Source: Caballeronia fortuita (lineage in GTDB: Bacteria; Pseudomonadota; Gammaproteobacteria; Burkholderiales; Burkholderiaceae). From it: a DNA stretch of 64,000 nucleotides. The translations under genes were made by a program, and so were the position numbers. The stretch's first letter is position 1. Each line of letters starts with the position of its first letter. The stretch lies in contig NZ_FCNX02000002.1 of NCBI RefSeq assembly GCF_001544835.2, forward strand, positions 186,001-250,000, in the 5' to 3' direction. Below are positions 62,452 through 64,000 of this stretch, piece by piece. Below the pieces are notes generated by a model. The model searched no databases and had not been told where the DNA came from. It worked only from the letters and a program-made list of their open reading frames with translations.

Positions 62452-63992
62452 CGGGCGGCCTCGAGCATGGCAGGCTTTAAAAGCGGCGCATCGCCGTCGT
62501 CTTCCGGATGACGCAGGAACGCCGCGAATTCCGGTGTTTTCGGCGCACGCAGGATATCCGGGGTGCCCTGTTCGATGATCCGTCCATCGTGCAGGAAGAC
62601 GATGCGATCCGCGACGCTCGCCGCGAAATCGATATCGTGCGTCGACAACAACATGGTGATGCCGGTGCGCGCGAGCCGCCGGATAGTTTCATCGACTTCG
62701 CCGACGAGTTCGGGATCGAGGGCGGACGTGGGTTCATCGAAGAGAATGACGCGCGGATCGCTCGCCAGCGCCCGTGCGATGCCCACGCGCTGCTGCTGTC
62801 CGCCCGACAGTTCGTGCGGCATGTGATCGGCGAAGTCCTTGAGGCCCACTTTCAACAACGCAATGCGCGCGCGGCGCGCAGCCTCTACGCGCGGCACATG
62901 CTGCACGCGCACCGGAATGGATGCGGCGTTGTCGAGCGCGCTCAAATGATCGAACAACGCGAAGTTCTGAAAGACCATACCGATGCGCGCATCCGCACGC
63001 GCTTTCGCGAGACGGCGACGGGGCATCGGCGCGCCGCTCCCGGTCGATGTCAGCGAACGGCCTTCGATGCGAATGCTGCCCGAATCGAGCGGATTGAGGG
63101 CGAGGATGGTCTTGAGCAAGGTGCTCTTGCCCGATCCCGACTTGCCGAGCAGCGCCACGACTTCTCCCGGCGCAACCGACAGCGACACGTCCTTCAAAAC
63201 CTGCTTGCTGCCGTAACTTACGCGTACTTTGTCGATCTCGAGCTGCGGCACATGCGCATCGCTCGCCGATTCGACCGGTGCCATGCGTCCGACCGGACCA
63301 GGATCGTCGATACGAAGCTCCGGCTGCGCGCCGCGACGCGCGCGGCGGCCGGTGCCGACATTGCGCTCGCACCAGTTCTGAATGGCCGCGATCAGCGCCG
63401 ACAGCGCGATATACATCACGCCCGATGCGAGCAGCACCGGCAGGAACTCGAAGTTCTGCGACACGATGGTCTGGCTGCGCAAGGTCAGTTCGCTCACGCC
63501 GACGACCGAGGCGAGCGACGTCGATTTCAAAAGACCGACCGCTTCGTTTCCGAGCGCCGGAATGATCGCGCGCAAACCTTGCGGCACGACGACATGCCCG
63601 AGTTCCGTCAACGCGGAAAAGCCGAACGCCTGCGCCGCGATCCGCTGGTCGCGATTCACCGAGCGAATGCCGCCTCGAATGATTTCCGCGCAAAACGCCG
63701 TCTCATTGATGGTCAGCGCCAGCAGCGCGCTAACGAACGGCGCGAGCGTAATGCCCGCCTGCGGCAGCACGTTGAACAGCAGGATCAGTTGCAGCAGTTG
63801 CGGCGTACCGCGTATCACGTAGATATAGGCGCGCACCGGATAGCGCAGCCAGAGCCATCGCGAATCGGCGGCGAGCGCGAGCACGAAGCCGATCAGCAGG
63901 CCGCCCGCAAGCGCGCCGAACAAGAGGCCGAGCGCGGTGATGCAGCCTTGCAGCAGGTATGGGAAAGTCAGGTAATGCAGAAAGTTTTGCAT
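62448..63992 (-). CDS. Fused amino-acid-type ABC permease and ATPase
   Basis: A 514-residue protein joining two subunits. Residues 1 to about 220 are a HisM/GlnP-type permease (YIYVIRGTPQLLQLILLF, ALTINETAFCAEIIRGGIRSVNRDQRIAAQAFGFSALTELGHVVVPQGLRAIIPALGNE). From about 250 on there is a HisP/GlnQ-type ATPase (Walker A GKSGSGKST, LSGGQQQR, VILFDEPTSALDPE, STHDIDF). A linker rich in Arg joins them. It should form a homodimeric polar amino acid importer. The binding protein gene is probably upstream, beyond the right edge of the window. ATG 63992 starts MQNFLHYLTFPYLL. Confidence 0.93.
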   Translation of the reverse strand: MQNFLHYLTFPYLLQGCITALGLLFGALAGGLLIGFVLALAADSRWLWLRYPVRAYIYVIRGTPQLLQLILLFNVLPQAGITLAPFVSALLALTINETAFCAEIIRGGIRSVNRDQRIAAQAFGFSALTELGHVVVPQGLRAIIPALGNEAVGLLKSTSLASVVGVSELTLRSQTIVSQNFEFLPVLLASGVMYIALSALIAAIQNWCERNVGTGRRARRGAQPELRIDDPGPVGRMAPVESASDAHVPQLEIDKVRVSYGSKQVLKDVSLSVAPGEVVALLGKSGSGKSTLLKTILALNPLDSGSIRIEGRSLTSTGSGAPMPRRRLAKARADARIGMVFQNFALFDHLSALDNAASIPVRVQHVPRVEAARRARIALLKVGLKDFADHMPHELSGGQQQRVGIARALASDPRVILFDEPTSALDPELVGEVDETIRRLARTGITMLLSTHDIDFAASVADRIVFLHDGRIIEQGTPDILRAPKTPEFAAFLRHPEDDGDAPLLKPAMLEAAR

Positions 63993-64000
63993 GTCGGGCA

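Overview
The window is GC-rich (about 65%) and densely coded. A trimeric Gram-negative porin of the Burkholderia type, the codon bias and the gene content suggest a betaproteobacterium of the Burkholderiaceae (Paraburkholderia/Caballeronia-like). This assignment is an inference from gene families; no rRNA or taxonomic marker is present. One tRNA gene (Lys, UUU) was found. I saw no CRISPR array, IS element or phage gene.

Region 1 (1-27923) is an organosulfur acquisition island. It holds five transport themes: a Gsi/Dpp-type ABC system, two orphan Dpp-type binding proteins, two orphan MetQ-type binding proteins, an SsuA-type binding protein and a full SsuABC set. Between them lie FMN-dependent monooxygenases of the NtaA/DszA (luciferase-like) and DszC/SfnB (acyl-CoA-dehydrogenase-like) families, an SfnG-like monooxygenase with a frameshift, an NAD(P)H:FMN reductase, an aldo/keto reductase and a DUF3088 protein. 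The most striking gene is a homologue of the sulfinate desulfinase DszB, with the Cys/His/Arg active-site residues conserved. Together these enzymes could form a 4S-like route: sulfide/sulfoxide to sulfone (DszC-like), C-S cleavage (DszA-like), sulfinate to sulfite (DszB-like), with FMNH2 from the reductase.

Region 2 (28036-31345) has a RidA-family gene divergent from a porin, then a LysR regulator. Region 3 (31361-46906) is a furan catabolic unit matching the known hmf gene set: hmfF (UbiD), hmfG (UbiX), hmfABC (molybdenum hydroxylase), hmfD (CoA ligase), hmfE (crotonase), hmfH (GMC oxidase) and an MFS permease. They read leftwards as one close-packed operon ending in a frameshifted fatty-acid-hydroxylase gene. 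Two paralogous LysR genes flank it and an aldehyde dehydrogenase follows the second. Expected flow: HMF/furfural to furandicarboxylate/furoate to furoyl-CoA to 2-oxoglutarate.

Region 4 (47035-49327) contains tRNA-Lys and three Hsp20 genes. A sigma32-like promoter and a ROSE-like RNA thermometer precede the first Hsp20 gene. A second, divergent sigma32-like promoter serves a small gene of unknown function.

Region 5 (49788-59840) is a second sulfur operon of nine rightward genes: a complete Dpp-type importer followed by NtaA-like, TauD-like, NtaA-like and DszC-like oxygenases. Region 6 (60086-63992) reads leftwards: a fused amino-acid-type ABC permease/ATPase, a divergent FMN alpha-hydroxy-acid-oxidase homologue lacking catalytic residues, and an allantoinase/dihydroorotase homologue that also seems to lack metal ligands. 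Three reading-frame anomalies (12847, 14316, 31630) could be decay, real biology or assembly errors.
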